From Sphingomonadales bacterium (GTDB lineage Bacteria; Pseudomonadota; Alphaproteobacteria; Sphingomonadales; Sphingomonadaceae), in contig JADJAC010000002.1 of NCBI GenBank assembly GCA_016704425.1, positions 496,001 to 560,000 of the forward strand: DNA of 64,000 nt, given 5' to 3'. Made by a program: the position numbers and the translations under genes. This document shows, in pieces, positions 1 to 9,542 of this stretch. Within the stretch, counting starts at the first letter, position 1, and the number at the start of each line of letters is the position of its first letter. The notes beneath the pieces are model-generated. The model was not told the DNA's origin. It worked only from the letters and a program-made list of their open reading frames with translations, and searched no databases.

Positions 1-1
1 C

Positions 2-598
2 GAGCCATTCGACTGGAGCGGCAAATATTTCAATTTGCGCGGCGTGAAGGGGCATCCAAAGCCGACAGGTGGCGTGCTCCCTCCCATCATGAACGCCGGA
101 GCGTCGGGTCCCGGCCAGGATTTCGGAGCGAGGAACGCCGATAGTTGCTTTATCACGATGGTCTCACCCGAAAAAGGCAAGATGGAAGTGGAGGCGATCA
201 AGCGGAGCGCCAAAGAAAAATACCTTAGAGATGTAACAGTATCTACTAACTGCTATGTTGTTTGCCGAAATACGCGCAAGGAAGCAGAAGAATATCACCG
301 ATACTATACGGAAGAATGCGGAGATCATGAGGCGGCAGAAAATCTTATGTCTTCACTTGGCGTGAGTAGTAAATCATTTTCTGCAGAGCATTACAAATTA
401 TACAAAACCAGATTTCTTGGGGGCCACGGAGGCTATCCTATCATCGGAAGTCCGGATGACGTTGCGGATGAACTGGAGAAGATTTCGCATGCCGGTTACG
501 CCAGCGTTGCTTTGAGCTTTGTCAATTATCTGAACGAGCTTCCATTGTTCAGGGATGAAGTTTTGACGAGACTAGCCGCAAGGCGTGTAAGAGCTTGA
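2..598 (+). CDS. LLM-class flavin-dependent monooxygenase, C-terminal part
   Basis: This is the 3' end of a gene that starts before the window. The frame is open from base 2 and reads EPFDWSGKYFNLRG before the first ATG (base 35), so that ATG is internal. The DWSGKYF segment, the 'MNAGASGPGQDFGARNADSCF' stretch and a C-terminal 'GSPDDVADELEKISHAGY' segment are typical of bacterial-luciferase-like monooxygenases (RutA/alkanesulfonate-monooxygenase type), which use reduced FMN from a separate reductase to oxidise small organic substrates. It runs in the same direction as the TonB receptor 68 bases downstream. Codon use is more AT-rich than in genes after base 6000. The family call is firm; the substrate is unknown. 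Confidence 0.85.
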   Translation, partial: EPFDWSGKYFNLRGVKGHPKPTGGVLPPIMNAGASGPGQDFGARNADSCFITMVSPEKGKMEVEAIKRSAKEKYLRDVTVSTNCYVVCRNTRKEAEEYHRYYTEECGDHEAAENLMSSLGVSSKSFSAEHYKLYKTRFLGGHGGYPIIGSPDDVADELEKISHAGYASVALSFVNYLNELPLFRDEVLTRLAARRVRA

Positions 599-666
599 CG
601 GTTATGTTATTAAAGAAATTAGGGTTTAATAGCTAAATATAAGCTTACATAGAAAGGGGAGATGTC

Positions 667-3126
667 ATGAACGTTACTAAGGATAAGGCGGTAAGGTCGA
701 AAATTTCATACTTCAGGTATTCGACGGCTCTTGCCGGGTTTCTGTCGTTTGGGAATAATGCTCTTGCTCAAACAGCAGTATCCAATGAACAAGCAGCAGA
801 GCCCAATGGAACTGTCGGCATCGAGGAAATCATCGTTACTGCACAGAAGAAGTCGGAAAACGTTCAGAAGGTCGGGATTGCCATTCAGGCTTTCACGGGC
901 GACGATCTGGCCGAGCGCGGAATTCAATCAAGTACGCAATTGGTTGATGTCACGCCCGGCCTCGCTCTATCTAGCGCCGGCGGCGGCACAGAGAGCCACT
1001 TTTCCATTCGCGGCGTGACGCAGAGCGATTACAATGACATTGTCGAGTCTCCGAATGCGGTTTACCTGGACGATGGCTATATGCCCTTCCAGGGCGCTCA
1101 GACCTTCATGATGATGGATTTGGAGCGCGTTGAGATACAAAAAGGGCCGCAAGGCACGCTCTTCGGCCGAAATGCAACCGGTGGCCTTATCCAGTTCATT
1201 TCGAGGAAGCCGAGCCTGACCGAGTATTCCGGCTATCTTTCGTTGGAGGCTGGTATGTTGGATAGCCCGACGAACCCGCTGCGCACCACAGTTGAGGGGG
1301 CCGTTGGAGGGCCGATCTCAGACAAGCTTGGTTTCCGGATTGCCGCAAAAGGCTTCAAGCTCTCGCCCTTCGTGATCAACAGGTATCCCGAACAGCTATT
1401 CGAAGGCCCGCTTTCGGGCGACGGCGCAGACCTTGGTGCCGAACGCATGCTGGCGGTACGCGGCATTCTCCTTTTCAAGCCGAGCGAGTCGTTTTCAAGC
1501 GAGCTCACCGGCTTTGTCTTGCGCAGAACAATGTCGGCGGGTTTATTTGAGCAAGAACAGGCCGCTCCCGTCATCGATAGAAATGGCACGTGGGTCGATA
1601 CGGTTGTGATTGGCCCAAATGAAACGAGACTGTCGATCGGCCCGGGTGGTGCCGATGCCGGTTGGGACGTCCAAAACACAGGCATCTTCACACCTGGACC
1701 TCCGGGAAGACCGGTTCCTGGCGGTGATTATTTCGGTTTTACGGGAATAAAGCCTTGGGTGACGTCTAGCTCTTACGGCTTTGACAAGGCGGGCCATGTC
1801 GACATGGAAGGCGTCAACCTGAAAAACACTTGGGATATCTCGGGTGCGATTACGCTGACGTCCGTCAGCGACTACAAGAAATTGTCAAAGCTGCAAACCT
1901 CCAACGGCGCTTCCGGACCGACTGCTGTAATATTCCCGACTATCGGCAATGAAGCCTGGTCATTTACCCAGGAACTTCGTCTCAATGGAAAGGCCGGAAA
2001 CCTGCAGTGGCAAGCAGGCGCGTTTTACTTGCATACTGATATTGATGCGAACAGTGCGCTTGGCATCGGCCTTGCAAATCCACAAATATCCTTGAGCACG
2101 CTGGCATCCCAAAAAACCAATTCCTATTCCATTTTTGCGCAGGGCGACTGGTCCTTCGCGGACAAATGGAAGTTGATTCTAGGCGGACGCTATACGCAAG
2201 AGAAAAAACGTTCTTTGGTAACACAAACTATTTTTCTTCGACCCACTGAGTTGTACTATCCGAGGACTATAACGGACCCGGGCTACATCGCCACCATTGG
2301 GCCTCTCCCAGGCGGGCTTCCCTTTGCCGGCAGGTCAGACGATGGCCTCTGGGCAATGAAAGCACAGATCAACTACAGCCCGACCAACGATATGCTGCTT
2401 TATGCGGGCGTGAACAGGGGGGTCAAAGCGGGTGGCTTCAATTCTCCTCTTGCCGGCGGGCTTCCAATTCCTGCAAGTCTTCTATCTTACAAGCCAGAGA
2501 TGATTTGGGCTTTTGAAGGGGGCGTAAAGTCCTCGTGGTTTGATAATAGGCTTCAGGCAAACCTGTCGATCTTCCATTACGACTACAGGGATTACCAGGC
2601 ATTCTTGTTCGCTGGCGTCGGCGGTATCGTTCTAAATCGGGATTCAAAGACGAACGGCGGCGAACTTTCGATTAAGGCTGTTCCAGCGCGCGGGTTAAAC
2701 ATTACGGCCGGGGTTTCGTACACCGATGCGAAAGTCTTCAATTTCCCTACCGACGTTACCCTGCAAGTGATCAACACCGTAAGGCCTTCATTCACTCCGA
2801 AATGGCGCTCGAATCTCGATGTGCGCTATTCCCATTCGTTCCATAACGGAACTCTAACTTGGGATGCGAACTGGACATATCGAAGCTCAATGTTCTTTTC
2901 GCTTCGCAATTTTTCAGCGGTGTCGGACGTGGGGCACAGCAAATTCGGCGCTGGAATTAGCTGGGAGGATCAGTCGGAACAGCTCACTTTTGGGCTGAGA
3001 GTGGAGAACTTGGCAAACGAACGGATCAAGACCTCGGTGTTCGACGTCGCGTCGGTGTGCGGGTGCGTTGACGTGAGTTATGAATTGCCGAGGGTTTACA
3101 CGCTTTCAGTGAGGTATAACTTTTAA
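667..3126 (+). CDS. TonB-dependent outer-membrane receptor
   Basis: The 819-residue product has an N-terminal signal region ending in ALAQTAV, a plug start EEIIVTAQKKSENVQ, the plug motif 'RVEIQKGPQGTLFGRNATGG', and a long beta-barrel that ends in the aromatic terminus VRYNF, as expected for BAM-assembled porins. Such receptors import scarce or bulky ligands using ExbBD-TonB energy. The start at 667 has a strong AAAGGGGAG ribosome site. It lies between a flavin monooxygenase and a Rieske oxygenase in the same direction, which suggests uptake of the compound those enzymes act on rather than iron uptake. The ligand is not deducible. The upstream 68 bases are AT-rich and may hold a promoter, but I could not assign clean boxes. 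Confidence 0.93.
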   Translation: MNVTKDKAVRSKISYFRYSTALAGFLSFGNNALAQTAVSNEQAAEPNGTVGIEEIIVTAQKKSENVQKVGIAIQAFTGDDLAERGIQSSTQLVDVTPGLALSSAGGGTESHFSIRGVTQSDYNDIVESPNAVYLDDGYMPFQGAQTFMMMDLERVEIQKGPQGTLFGRNATGGLIQFISRKPSLTEYSGYLSLEAGMLDSPTNPLRTTVEGAVGGPISDKLGFRIAAKGFKLSPFVINRYPEQLFEGPLSGDGADLGAERMLAVRGILLFKPSESFSSELTGFVLRRTMSAGLFEQEQAAPVIDRNGTWVDTVVIGPNETRLSIGPGGADAGWDVQNTGIFTPGPPGRPVPGGDYFGFTGIKPWVTSSSYGFDKAGHVDMEGVNLKNTWDISGAITLTSVSDYKKLSKLQTSNGASGPTAVIFPTIGNEAWSFTQELRLNGKAGNLQWQAGAFYLHTDIDANSALGIGLANPQISLSTLASQKTNSYSIFAQGDWSFADKWKLILGGRYTQEKKRSLVTQTIFLRPTELYYPRTITDPGYIATIGPLPGGLPFAGRSDDGLWAMKAQINYSPTNDMLLYAGVNRGVKAGGFNSPLAGGLPIPASLLSYKPEMIWAFEGGVKSSWFDNRLQANLSIFHYDYRDYQAFLFAGVGGIVLNRDSKTNGGELSIKAVPARGLNITAGVSYTDAKVFNFPTDVTLQVINTVRPSFTPKWRSNLDVRYSHSFHNGTLTWDANWTYRSSMFFSLRNFSAVSDVGHSKFGAGISWEDQSEQLTFGLRVENLANERIKTSVFDVASVCGCVDVSYELPRVYTLSVRYNF

Positions 3127-3334
3127 ACGGACCCAACTGATCGGAGGAAGCGGTTGGTCGCAGAAAAATACACCGGTTATCGATCGTCGAATTGCACCAC
3201 GCATTCGGGATCGGGCGCTGTGATCGGCTTCTGCGTCCAACTGTGACTCTCGCGTTTTTACGCAACATCGGCGGATTGAGGTTCGAGCGGCAGTTATTTG
3301 ACTTACGGATCTTGGATTTAGAGAGAAGCTAATC

Positions 3335-4591
3335 ATGAATCATAAATTTGGTGCCTCACCGACCGATGAGTTGATCGACGACATTCGGAGAGATCTGGAT
3401 ATCGGCTTGATTGCCCCTGCAGTTTTTAGCGATCCAGACCTATATCAAGCTGAGCTTCGACGGGTTTTTACGCGTACTTGGGTATTTCTTGGGCATGAAT
3501 CCGAGATCCCCAACCGGGGCGATTTTGTGCAGAGAAATATCGGTGAGGATCCCTTCATCGTCATCAGGGATGACAATGGAGATGTTCGGGTCCTGCTGAA
3601 TGCATGTCGGCATCGAGGAGCTACTGTCTGCCGCGTGCAGGCCGGCAACGCCCGCATGTTTGTCTGTCCGTATCACGGTTGGACATATACAAATTCTGGT
3701 GAACTATCCGGTGTACCAGTGAGGAATTTGGGGTACGCCAAGCTTAAACTTAGCGATTGGGGTTTGTATGCGGCACCAAATGTAGCGGTATATTCGGGGC
3801 TTATATTCGCAAATCTGGATAAAGATGCCCCTTCCTTTGAAGAATATGTTGGCGACTATGCTTGGTATCTGGATATTAACTTCCATTTATCGGAAGGCGG
3901 AATGGAAGTGTTGGGCGAGCCGCATCGCTGGCTTGTCGATGCAAATTGGAAACAGGGGGCTGAAAACTTTTGTGGAGACAGCGCCCATACCCAGATGACG
4001 CATCGATCCGCGCTTGAAATTGGAGTAGCAGACCTTTCTTCTGCTGGCGCACCAAAACCAGATGCGGGCGTTCATGTTCATGATATCAGTGGGCATGCTG
4101 TCAGCATTCGCAGGCGCCCTGGTGAAAAGCCATTCTTCTCTTATCCACCCGAAGTTAAGCGCCACTTTCGTCCCGGGGCATTGAATGAGCAACAATTTGC
4201 CCTGGCCGAGGAGTCGCTTCTGCACAATGGAACTCTGTTTCCGAATTTCTCTTTTCTGCACATAGGCCTCAGCGAGGAATCCGGAAAGGAGGAGGCTGGT
4301 TTTCTGACTGTTAGATTGTGGATGCCGAAAGGCCCGCGGCAGACGGAGATTGTCAGTTGGATCCTCGCTCCGAAGGAGGCATCCGAGGAATACAAGCGTC
4401 GGGCCTACCGCATTGGGATGAGTTCGTTCAGTCCATCCGGAAACTTCGAGCAGGACGATGTATCTGTCTGGCCGGGCGGCGCACGCACAGGCGGTTCGAT
4501 TTTCGCAGCAATGAATCATATGCGATACAATTATCAGATGGGTCTTGGAGACATGTCGCCATTGCCACCTGTCCGTCGTCAGATAATTTGA
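3335..4591 (+). CDS. Rieske non-heme iron oxygenase alpha subunit, 3' end cut by IS
   Basis: The N-terminal domain has the Rieske [2Fe-2S] ligands in NACRHRG and CPYHGW. The catalytic domain has the mononuclear iron pattern 'AENFCGDSAHTQMTH' (D-x2-H-x4-H). Together these mark a ring-hydroxylating or demethylating oxygenase alpha subunit, which takes electrons from a ferredoxin or reductase and uses O2. The native reading frame is lost at 4569, where the IS3-family element begins; the last codons (VRRQII) come from the IS end. Relatives usually continue for a few dozen residues after this point, so the product probably lacks its last helix, and activity is uncertain. A ribosome site AGAGAG precedes the ATG. 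Its AT-rich codon use matches the two genes upstream and differs from the rest of the window. Confidence 0.85.
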   Translation: MNHKFGASPTDELIDDIRRDLDIGLIAPAVFSDPDLYQAELRRVFTRTWVFLGHESEIPNRGDFVQRNIGEDPFIVIRDDNGDVRVLLNACRHRGATVCRVQAGNARMFVCPYHGWTYTNSGELSGVPVRNLGYAKLKLSDWGLYAAPNVAVYSGLIFANLDKDAPSFEEYVGDYAWYLDINFHLSEGGMEVLGEPHRWLVDANWKQGAENFCGDSAHTQMTHRSALEIGVADLSSAGAPKPDAGVHVHDISGHAVSIRRRPGEKPFFSYPPEVKRHFRPGALNEQQFALAEESLLHNGTLFPNFSFLHIGLSEESGKEEAGFLTVRLWMPKGPRQTEIVSWILAPKEASEEYKRRAYRIGMSSFSPSGNFEQDDVSVWPGGARTGGSIFAAMNHMRYNYQMGLGDMSPLPPVRRQII

Positions 4592-4645
4592 GACATATGT
4601 TGGGTTAAAACAGTTGAGCGTTTGGGTCCATGTGTAGGGTTGATG

Positions 4646-5626
4646 TTATGCGGCAAGCTTGCGGTGATGCAAGCGCCTTTGTTCGATGGTTTTTCGTTTG
4701 ATCCTTTCGCGTTGTTTGATGATGGCTTTTGCCCTGCCGAAGTAGACGTCGGCGGGCGTAACGTTGTTCAGACTCTCGTGGTAGCGCTGATGGTTGTAAT
4801 GTTCGACGAACGCTTCGATCTGGGCTTCAAGGTCGCCGGGCAGATAGTAATTTTTCAGCAGGATGCGGTTTTTCAAGGTCTGGTGCCAGCGTTCGATCTT
4901 CCCCTGTGTTTGGGGATGGAATGGCGCGCCGCGCACATGGCTCATGCCGTTGTCGGCGAGGAAGTCCGCCAGTTCGCCAGCAACATAGCTGGGACCATTG
5001 TCCGATAGCAGCCGCGGTTTTGTAGTACGTGCACCGACGCACAGCCAGAAGCTGCCAACGCCAGTTCAAGTGTGTCGGTGACATCTTCAGCACGCATCGT
5101 CGTGCATAGCTTCCACGCGATGATGTAGCGCGAGTAATCGTCGAGGATGGTGGACAGATAATACCAGCCCCAGCCAATGATCTTGAGATAGGTAAAATCG
5201 GTCTGCCACAGCTGGTTGATGGCGGTCGTCTTGTCCTTGAACTCGCTGGCGGCCTTCATGACGATAAAGGCAGGGCTGGTAATCAGGTCATGCGCCTTCA
5301 GCAGCCTGTAAACGCTGGCTTCTGATACGAAGTAGCGCTTGGTGTCGGTAAACGTCACCGCAAGCTCTCTGGGCGATAGGTCAGTGCGCTCCAGCGCCAA
5401 ATCAAGGATATCGCAGCGCACCTTGTCAGGGATGCGGTTCCAACCCCGCTTGGGGCCTGGGCGCCGATCCTCCAGTGCCTCAGCGCCAAAGCGCAGATAC
5501 AGATCATACCAGCGGTAGAAGGTAGGCCGGGCAATGCCCAGCTTATCCAGAGTTTGTTTAGCGGACAGTTGCGATTGCTCGACAATACGGATGATCTCGA
5601 GCTTCTCCGGATGCGGGATATCTCAT
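4646..5626 (-). pseudogene. IS3-family transposase OrfB (copy A), frameshifted
   Basis: The conserved rve/integrase-core pieces are present (WQTDFTYLKIIGWGWYYLST, YSRYIIAWK, then GMSHVRGAPFHPQTQGKIE and HYNHQRYHESL), but they are spread over several frames. Compared with copy B there is an extra G after the start (GCATCCGG against GCATCCG), which breaks the frame after MRYPAS. A further disturbance near 5030 replaces the expected sequence around SDNGPSYVAGELADFL. As written, no full-length OrfB can be made. Whether this is real decay or base-calling error in a repeated sequence cannot be told here. Confidence 0.85.
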
Positions 5627-5991
5627 TCTTCGTCTCCCCCATCCGCGATCATGCTTTTTTTAAGCAGCCGCATCTCCAGCATCTGCTCAGCCACAACTTC
5701 CTTCAGATCCCGGGCCTCGCGGCGCAGATCGCGCACTTCGTCGGTGTTGGCGGCGCGCGACGTGTCCCCTGCCAACCGGCGCTTGCCAGCCTCCATGAAG
5801 TCCTTTGACCATTTGTAATACACGCCCTGTGCAATGCCTTCGCGGCGGCACAGTTCGGCAATGCTATCTTCGCCGCGCAGGCCTTCCAGCACGATCCGGA
5901 TCTTCTCCTCCGCGCCATATTGCTTGCGCGTGGCACGGCGGATGTCTTTTACCACCGCTTGCGCTGACGGCCTTGAGTGTTTTGCGTTCAT
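5623..5991 (-). CDS. IS3-family transposase OrfA (copy A)
   Basis: This 122-residue helix-turn-helix protein (EEKIRIVLEGLRGEDSIAEL, then a YYKWSKDFMEAGKRRL segment and a leucine-rich coiled coil) is the DNA-binding OrfA of an IS3 element. It appears intact. Near its end the coding strand has TTAAAAAAAGC (T7 on the plus strand at 5655-5661), which contains the A_AAA_AAG slippery heptamer used for -1 frameshifting. OrfB begins at 5626 in the -1 frame and overlaps the OrfA stop, so the usual OrfAB fusion transposase is expected. The same gene in the other copy carries a frameshift. Confidence 0.88.
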   Translation of the reverse strand: MNAKHSRPSAQAVVKDIRRATRKQYGAEEKIRIVLEGLRGEDSIAELCRREGIAQGVYYKWSKDFMEAGKRRLAGDTSRAANTDEVRDLRREARDLKEVVAEQMLEMRLLKKSMIADGGDEE

Positions 5992-6079
5992 CTTCGTTCC
6001 TTACAGTCACTACGATGAACCCAAAACACTCACCTATTTTATGCAGCCAATCTGTCTATTGAATGCTGACGGGGGACAC

Positions 6080-6487
6080 ATCAGCCAGTCGGACAAGGGC
6101 GGCATCGTGATGGGCGGAGATCCCGACAATTGGCCCAGCTATGCCCAGCGCGGAAACCCGATGATTACAGAGGGTGCGATTGCGCAGGCCATTGCATTGA
6201 TTCCGGCGCTGTCACGCTTGCGCATGCTGCGCACTTGGTCTGGTGTCACGGACATGAGCTTCGATGGCTCCCCGATCATCGGGAAAACGCCTGTGCCCAA
6301 CCTCTTTCTGAACGGCGGCTGGTGCTATGGCGGGTTCAAGGGAACACCTGCATCGGGCTACACCTTTGCGCACACACTTGCAGAGGGTGAGCCGCATCCC
6401 CTGAATGCGCCGTTCGATCTTGATCGGTTCCGGCGCGGCGACACGATCGATGAAAATGGTGTCGGCCCGATGCCGAACCATCGCTAG
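6080..6487 (+). pseudogene. soxB: Sarcosine oxidase beta subunit, C-terminal fragment
   Basis: From the IS edge the frame reads ISQSDKGGIVMGGDPDNW and continues to 'RTWSGVTDMSFDGSPIIG' and 'FLNGGWCYGGFKGTPASG', the C-terminal third of the FAD-containing beta subunit of heterotetrameric sarcosine oxidase. About 135 residues remain of a protein usually close to 400, so the FAD-binding and covalent-FMN regions are gone. No N-terminal remainder was found in the window. It is followed after 14 bases by soxD, the normal gene order. Without an intact beta subunit elsewhere, the oxidase encoded here could not oxidise its amine substrate. Confidence 0.9.
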
Positions 6488-6501
6488 GGGGGCCAGCAGA
6501 G

Positions 6502-6765
6502 ATGATGCTCATCCCCTGCCCGCACTGTGGCCCCCGCGCTCAGGCCGAGTTTGTGTATGAACGCACGCTCGATTCTGTCGTTGCCCGTGATGCCGGGGCG
6601 GACGATGCGATGGACAGCCTTTTCACCCGCACAAATCCGCGCGGCGTGGATGAAGAACTCTGGCGCCACACCTATGGTTGCCGGGCGTGGATGATAGTGC
6701 GCCGTCACCGCGTCACGCATGAAATCGAGTCGGTCCAGCCGGTCGGGCCGGAGGCCTTGCCATGA
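6502..6765 (+). CDS. soxD: Sarcosine oxidase delta subunit
   Basis: This 87-residue protein starts MMLIPCPHCGPR and has a later YGCRAW segment, the cysteine pattern of the zinc-binding delta subunit of tetrameric sarcosine oxidase. The sequence 'RTNPRGVDEELWRHTYGC' is typical of the family. The delta subunit is structural and helps hold the alpha and beta subunits together. Its stop overlaps the start of soxA by four bases, showing translational coupling. Gene order beta, delta, alpha, gamma is the standard operon. Confidence 0.93.
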   Translation: MMLIPCPHCGPRAQAEFVYERTLDSVVARDAGADDAMDSLFTRTNPRGVDEELWRHTYGCRAWMIVRRHRVTHEIESVQPVGPEALP

Positions 6766-9542
6766 CCGGGCCTTCGCGTTCGCCAGATGGGGCGAAGATC
6801 AACTTCACATTCGACGGACGGGCCCTGAAGGCGCGTGCCGGCGATACTCTGGCCGCTGCATTGCTCGCAAACGGCATTGGTCTGGTGGGCCGCAGCTTCA
6901 AATATCACCGGCCCCGCGGCATCATGACGGCAGGCATTGAGGAACCCAATGCCCTTGTCACTGTCGGCGAAGGCGGGCGGGCAGAACCCAACACGCGGGC
7001 AACCGATGTGTTTGTCTACGAAGGTCTGGTCGCCCGAAGCCAGAACCGCTGGCCTTCGCTGAGCTTTGATCTGGGCGCCGTCTTCGGATTGTTTTCCAAG
7101 GCCTTGCCCGCTGGTTTCTACTACAAGACCTTCTTTGGTCCGGCAAAGCTCTGGCTGGTCTATGAATGGTTCATCCGCAGGGCCGCAGGGCTCGGGAACG
7201 CGCCACAGGAAGCGGATCCCGATCGTTACTCCCAGCGCGCGGCCTTTTGCGACGTGCTGGTTGTGGGTGGCGGTCCGGCCGGGCTGCAGGCGGCAGTGGA
7301 TGCGGCGGACGCGGGCAAGCGTGTCATTCTGGTTGAACAGGATGCGGAACTCGGCGGCTCGCTGCTGCGCGACCCGCACGATCTTGGGCAGGACTGGACC
7401 GGAACCATGGCCGCGCGCATTCGTGATGCCGGCGGGACGGTCCTGATGCGGACGACGGCATCGGGCTATTGGGAACATGACCTCGTTACCCTCGTGCAGC
7501 GGATAACGGAGCCGGGTCAGGTGCCGACCGACGGAACTGCACAGCGCCTTTGGCATGTGCGCGCAGGCAAGGTCATCCTCGCGACCGGCTGCATCGAGCG
7601 CCCGATTGCCTTTGCCCATAATGATCGCCCCGGCGTGATGCTGTCACAGGCGGTGCGGACCTATGTCCGCCGCTTTGGCGTCCTGCCCGGCAAGCGCATT
7701 GTCATCGCGACAAACAATGACGACGCCTATCTGACGGCACAGACCCTGGGCGATGCCGGAGCAGAGGTCGTCGCAATATTCGATGCCCGCAGCGCGCTCA
7801 GCGCCGTTGCATCGGAGGCCCAGGACCGATTCAAGGTGCACACCAATGCCGTGCCCAAGGCAGCAACAGGCGGCATGCACCAGCTCAAGTCCGTGAAGGC
7901 CACAGTGTCGGCGGAGGACGTGTCCTATGATGCAGACCTTCTTGCCGTTTCGGGTGGCTTCACACCCGTCACGCATCTCCACATGCAAGCTGGCGGAACG
8001 CTGGACTTTTCGGAGGAGGCACAGGCCTTTGTCGCCGCGGAATGCCGACAGAATGTCGAAACCATCGGCTCTGCCGCCAATCCGCCCGCAGCCTTGCCGC
8101 TCGCGCTTCATGGAGATCCCAAGACGAGCTTCGTCGATTTCCAGAATGATGTGAGCATTGCCGATATCGATCTGGCATGGGCCGAGGGATACCGGTCCGT
8201 CGAACATCTGAAGCGTTATACCACGCTCGGCATGGCGACCGATCAGGGCAAGACGAGCAACATGGCCGCTCTGGCGCGGCTTGCGGAGCGACAGCATGCG
8301 TCAATACCGGACGCAGGCCTGACGACCTTCCGCCCGCCCTACACGCCGGTCACCATGGGCCTGCTCGCCGGGCGCAATCATCGCGATGCCGGGGCGCATG
8401 TGCGCAGGCTCGCGCTCTGGAACCAACACCAGGCCGCCAAGCCGATCTGGCAGCCCGCCGGATACTGGATGCGCGCCCGCGCCTTTCCACGGAACGGCGA
8501 GGATCTCGCAACGTCAGCCCGACGGGAAGCGCAGACAGTGCGCAGCGCGGTCGGGATGACGGACGTCTCCTCCCTGGCAAAATTCGAGGTCAGTGGTCCG
8601 GATGCGGCACGCTTTCTGGAGAAGATCTGCGCAACCAGCGTTGCAAAGCTCGCCATTGGCCGCGGTCGTTATACCTTCATGCTCCGCGAAGACGGTCTGG
8701 TCTTTGATGACGGCACAGTCTGGCGGCTGGACGAGAACCGCTATCTCCTGACCAGTTCAACGGGCGGTGCGGATCGGATGGCGACGCACATCTCCTATGT
8801 CCGGCAGGTGTTGCATCCGGAATTGCGCGTTTCCGCCGTCAACGTGCAGGAACATTATGCCGGGATCGCTGTCGCGGGCCCGCTGGCGAAAGCCGCCCTG
8901 TCCGCGATGATCGGCATGGAACCACCCCGCCACATGTCCCTGGCATCCGCCACCTTGGCGGGCGTTCCTGTCCTCCTCCTCGGGGCAAGCTACAGCGGTG
9001 AACGTGCCTTTGAAATCTATGTCGAAGCAACGCATGGCGCGCCCGTGTGGGCGGCATGCGAAACCGCATTGGCCGAACGCGGCGGCTGCACCTACGGCCT
9101 CGAAGCGATGGAGATTCTGCGCATTGAAAAGGGGCACGTCGTGGTCGGGGGCGAAGTGGACGGCCGCCTGAGCCCCCATGATCTCGGACTTGCCGGTATG
9201 CTCAACAAGGCTGGCGGTTACGTGGGAGAGGCAGGACTGTCCCGGCCCGCACTTTCAGCACCCGGCCGCCTGCAGCTGATTGGGCTGGAATCGCTGGACG
9301 GGCCAATCCCTGAAGGTTCCATGCTGACCCGGGAGCGGGGCAGCACTGCGCACGGCCATGTGACGGCGGCCGCATATCGCGTCATGTCGGGCGATCCGAT
9401 CGCGCTGGCCTTGCTCACAGACGGGAAGTCACGCGTGGGTGAGGAACTCTTCGCCTCTTCGCCGACGCGGAATCAATATGTGCGCGTGCGCGTCACGGCG
9501 CCCCATTTCTATGATCCTGCCGGGGAACGCTATCGTGATTGA
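6762..9542 (+). CDS. soxA: Sarcosine oxidase alpha subunit
   Basis: The 926-residue length fits the family. The N-terminus is a ferredoxin-like Fer2_4 fold (FTFDGRALKARAGDTLAAAL, then FKYHRPRG). From about residue 160 there is a dinucleotide-binding domain (CDVLVVGGGPAGLQAAVDAA). The C-terminal third is a GcvT-type aminomethyltransferase domain that passes the oxidised methyl group to tetrahydrofolate as 5,10-methylene-THF. In the complete enzyme sarcosine becomes glycine with H2O2 formation. Related enzymes act on other N-methyl amino acids, so the true substrate is open. The gene is intact, but its beta-subunit partner is truncated upstream. Confidence 0.93.
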   Translation: MTGPSRSPDGAKINFTFDGRALKARAGDTLAAALLANGIGLVGRSFKYHRPRGIMTAGIEEPNALVTVGEGGRAEPNTRATDVFVYEGLVARSQNRWPSLSFDLGAVFGLFSKALPAGFYYKTFFGPAKLWLVYEWFIRRAAGLGNAPQEADPDRYSQRAAFCDVLVVGGGPAGLQAAVDAADAGKRVILVEQDAELGGSLLRDPHDLGQDWTGTMAARIRDAGGTVLMRTTASGYWEHDLVTLVQRITEPGQVPTDGTAQRLWHVRAGKVILATGCIERPIAFAHNDRPGVMLSQAVRTYVRRFGVLPGKRIVIATNNDDAYLTAQTLGDAGAEVVAIFDARSALSAVASEAQDRFKVHTNAVPKAATGGMHQLKSVKATVSAEDVSYDADLLAVSGGFTPVTHLHMQAGGTLDFSEEAQAFVAAECRQNVETIGSAANPPAALPLALHGDPKTSFVDFQNDVSIADIDLAWAEGYRSVEHLKRYTTLGMATDQGKTSNMAALARLAERQHASIPDAGLTTFRPPYTPVTMGLLAGRNHRDAGAHVRRLALWNQHQAAKPIWQPAGYWMRARAFPRNGEDLATSARREAQTVRSAVGMTDVSSLAKFEVSGPDAARFLEKICATSVAKLAIGRGRYTFMLREDGLVFDDGTVWRLDENRYLLTSSTGGADRMATHISYVRQVLHPELRVSAVNVQEHYAGIAVAGPLAKAALSAMIGMEPPRHMSLASATLAGVPVLLLGASYSGERAFEIYVEATHGAPVWAACETALAERGGCTYGLEAMEILRIEKGHVVVGGEVDGRLSPHDLGLAGMLNKAGGYVGEAGLSRPALSAPGRLQLIGLESLDGPIPEGSMLTRERGSTAHGHVTAAAYRVMSGDPIALALLTDGKSRVGEELFASSPTRNQYVRVRVTAPHFYDPAGERYRD

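Larger units (their letters stand above)
4570..6078 (-). mobile_element. IS3-family insertion sequence, copy A
   Basis: The element was defined by comparison with the second, inverted copy at 52898-54396: identity begins at TGTCCGTCGTCAG and ends at CTGACGGGGGACA. The ends form an imperfect inverted repeat (TGTCCGTCGTCAG against TGTCCCCCGTCAG). It carries overlapping orfA and orfB on the minus strand in the IS3 arrangement. Flanks are ACC on the left and CAT on the right, so there is no target-site duplication. The left flank is the truncated Rieske gene and the right flank is a soxB fragment. This suggests the element now sits at a recombination junction rather than at a simple insertion. 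Confidence 0.9.
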
